DNA from: Blautia hydrogenotrophica DSM 10507
GTDB taxonomy: Bacteria > Bacillota > Clostridia > Lachnospirales > Lachnospiraceae
Length of the DNA stretch: 64,000 nt
Reading direction: 5' to 3'
Assembly (NCBI RefSeq): GCF_034356035.1
Contig: NZ_CP136423.1
Span: forward strand, 2,170,001 to 2,234,000
Under the pieces are notes generated by a model. It was not told the DNA's origin. It did not search any database and saw only the letters and a list, made by a program, of their open reading frames with translations. The position numbers were made by a program, and so were the translations under genes. Below, piece by piece: positions 63,310 through 64,000 of this stretch. Position 1 is the first letter of the stretch; each line of letters begins with the position of its first letter.

Positions 63310-63876
63310 TCACCGAATATAATTCGTTTGAATTTTTTCCTCCTGAGCAGGCATCGGCACCCCTGCACTTCTTCCTGCCTCCAGGCATTTTAACAGCCAT
63401 GCCATATTATGGCCGAGACCTCTCATAATCTGAAGTCCCTCCAAATCCTGCCCCACCTCGTCAGGTGTGTTCCCGTGAACCATATTCCAGTAATTAGAGG
63501 ATACAATCGGCATTCTGTGATAGGAGAAATATTTCAACAGCACATCTAGAGTTGCTGTAGTTCCTGCTCTTCTAGCAGAGGCAACTGCCGCTGCTGGTTT
63601 GTAAAGCATATCTTTTCCTGCCATCGCACACAGTTTATCCATAAACTCAATAATTTGCCCTGAGGGAGATGCCCAGTACACCGGCGACCCCACTACGAGT
63701 CCATCTACCTCCCTTAACTTTTCGGCTGCTTCTTTGACACAATCCTTGTCCGGCGCACCCGCATAAAAAATTTCAGTCTCTATTCCATCTTTTTCCAGTG
63801 CTTTCGCCACCTCACACAACGCCGTATAGGTACATCCCGCCTTTCGCGGACTCCCGTTTAGCAACAATACCTTCAT
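63310..63876 (-). CDS. Flavodoxin-fold NAD(P)H-dependent FMN reductase family protein
   Basis: A 188-residue protein with the FMN phosphate loop LNGSPRKAGCTYTAL (6-20) and the flavin-side loop VVGSPVYWASPSGQIIEFMD (about 61-80). It lacks the Cys cluster of iron-sulfur flavoproteins. The electron partner and substrate are unknown. RBS GGAGG overlaps the end of the preceding gene. Confidence 0.85.
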   Translation of the reverse strand: MKVLLLNGSPRKAGCTYTALCEVAKALEKDGIETEIFYAGAPDKDCVKEAAEKLREVDGLVVGSPVYWASPSGQIIEFMDKLCAMAGKDMLYKPAAAVASARRAGTTATLDVLLKYFSYHRMPIVSSNYWNMVHGNTPDEVGQDLEGLQIMRGLGHNMAWLLKCLEAGRSAGVPMPAQEEKIQTNYIR

Positions 63877-63879
63877 ATA

Positions 63880-64000
63880 CTATACCTCCTTTTTGTGCTG
63901 CTGATACCAAATTCCTTTGCGTATCGGAAACTCACCTGCCATCTTCTGAATTTTTGTCCACTTCTCTTCCGTCTCATCCGCCGTCTTTAAATGCTTTCTT
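63880..64000 (-). CDS. C-terminal part of an unidentified protein, cut by the window edge
   Basis: An open minus-strand frame enters from the right edge and ends in TAG at 63880. The last 39 residues include ADETEEKWTKIQKMAGEFP and end HKKEV. It is 3 bases from the flavodoxin-fold gene, whose RBS it contains, so the two are probably an operon. Not enough is visible to name it. Confidence 0.6.
   Translation of the reverse strand, partial: RKHLKTADETEEKWTKIQKMAGEFPIRKGIWYQQHKKEV

Overview
The window looks like the chromosome of a spore-forming, low-to-mid GC anaerobe of the Clostridia, most likely Lachnospiraceae. The support is a run of sporulation genes (spo0A, spoIVB, spoIIIAA-AH, spoIIM, spoVB, cotJABC), a cysteine-rich IscR/NifS/IscU/MnmA cluster, a fused AccD-AccA, and the conserved order nusB-xseA-xseB-ispA-dxs-tlyA-nadK-argR-recN-spoIVB-spo0A. 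The genus cannot be fixed from sequence reading alone. Nearly all genes lie on the minus strand; exceptions are a PHP phosphatase, spoVB, a YczE-like membrane protein, a CHAP lysin-like protein and cotJABC.

Layout. 1-8.5 kb: gap, PHP phosphatase, a CtpE-like P-type ATPase, and the iscR-iscS-iscU-mnmA sulfur-transfer operon. 8.6-18.7 kb: spoVB, xerD, spoIIM, rny, recX-recA (with a perfect SOS box), glgA and spo0A. 19-31 kb: spoIVB, recN, argR, nadK, tlyA, dxs, ispA, xseBA, nusB, an Asp23 protein and prfC. 31-36 kb: the eight-gene spoIIIA operon behind a sigma-E-like promoter. 36-41 kb: an Sfp-type transferase, a UvrD-like helicase, gltX and a degenerate sirtuin. 41-49.6 kb: a fatty-acid synthesis operon acpP-fabD-fabG-fabF-accB-fabZ-accC-accDA plus a FabX-like flavoenzyme; fabH and fabK are absent from it. 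50-55 kb: ftsW, the YczE-like protein, tRNA-Ala and tRNA-Val, the lysin-like protein and cotJABC. 55-58.5 kb: metY-cysK behind a palindromic operator and a possible leader peptide, with an Rrf2-type regulator next door. 58.6-63 kb: a two-component system with a LanFEG/CprABC-type ABC transporter. The right edge holds a flavodoxin-fold reductase and the tail of a truncated gene.

The intergenic DNA is the most unusual part. Two families of non-coding elements recur. One is a MITE-like family with GTAAC-type terminal inverted repeats, including one element nested inside another. The other is a roughly 200-bp structured repeat ending in a hairpin whose arms co-vary between copies. Its right end abuts the U-tract of a Rho-independent terminator at almost every site, and its orientation follows the strand of that terminator. 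This suggests a small mobile element, or its remnants, that targets terminators. No CRISPR array, rRNA, prophage or transposase gene was seen.
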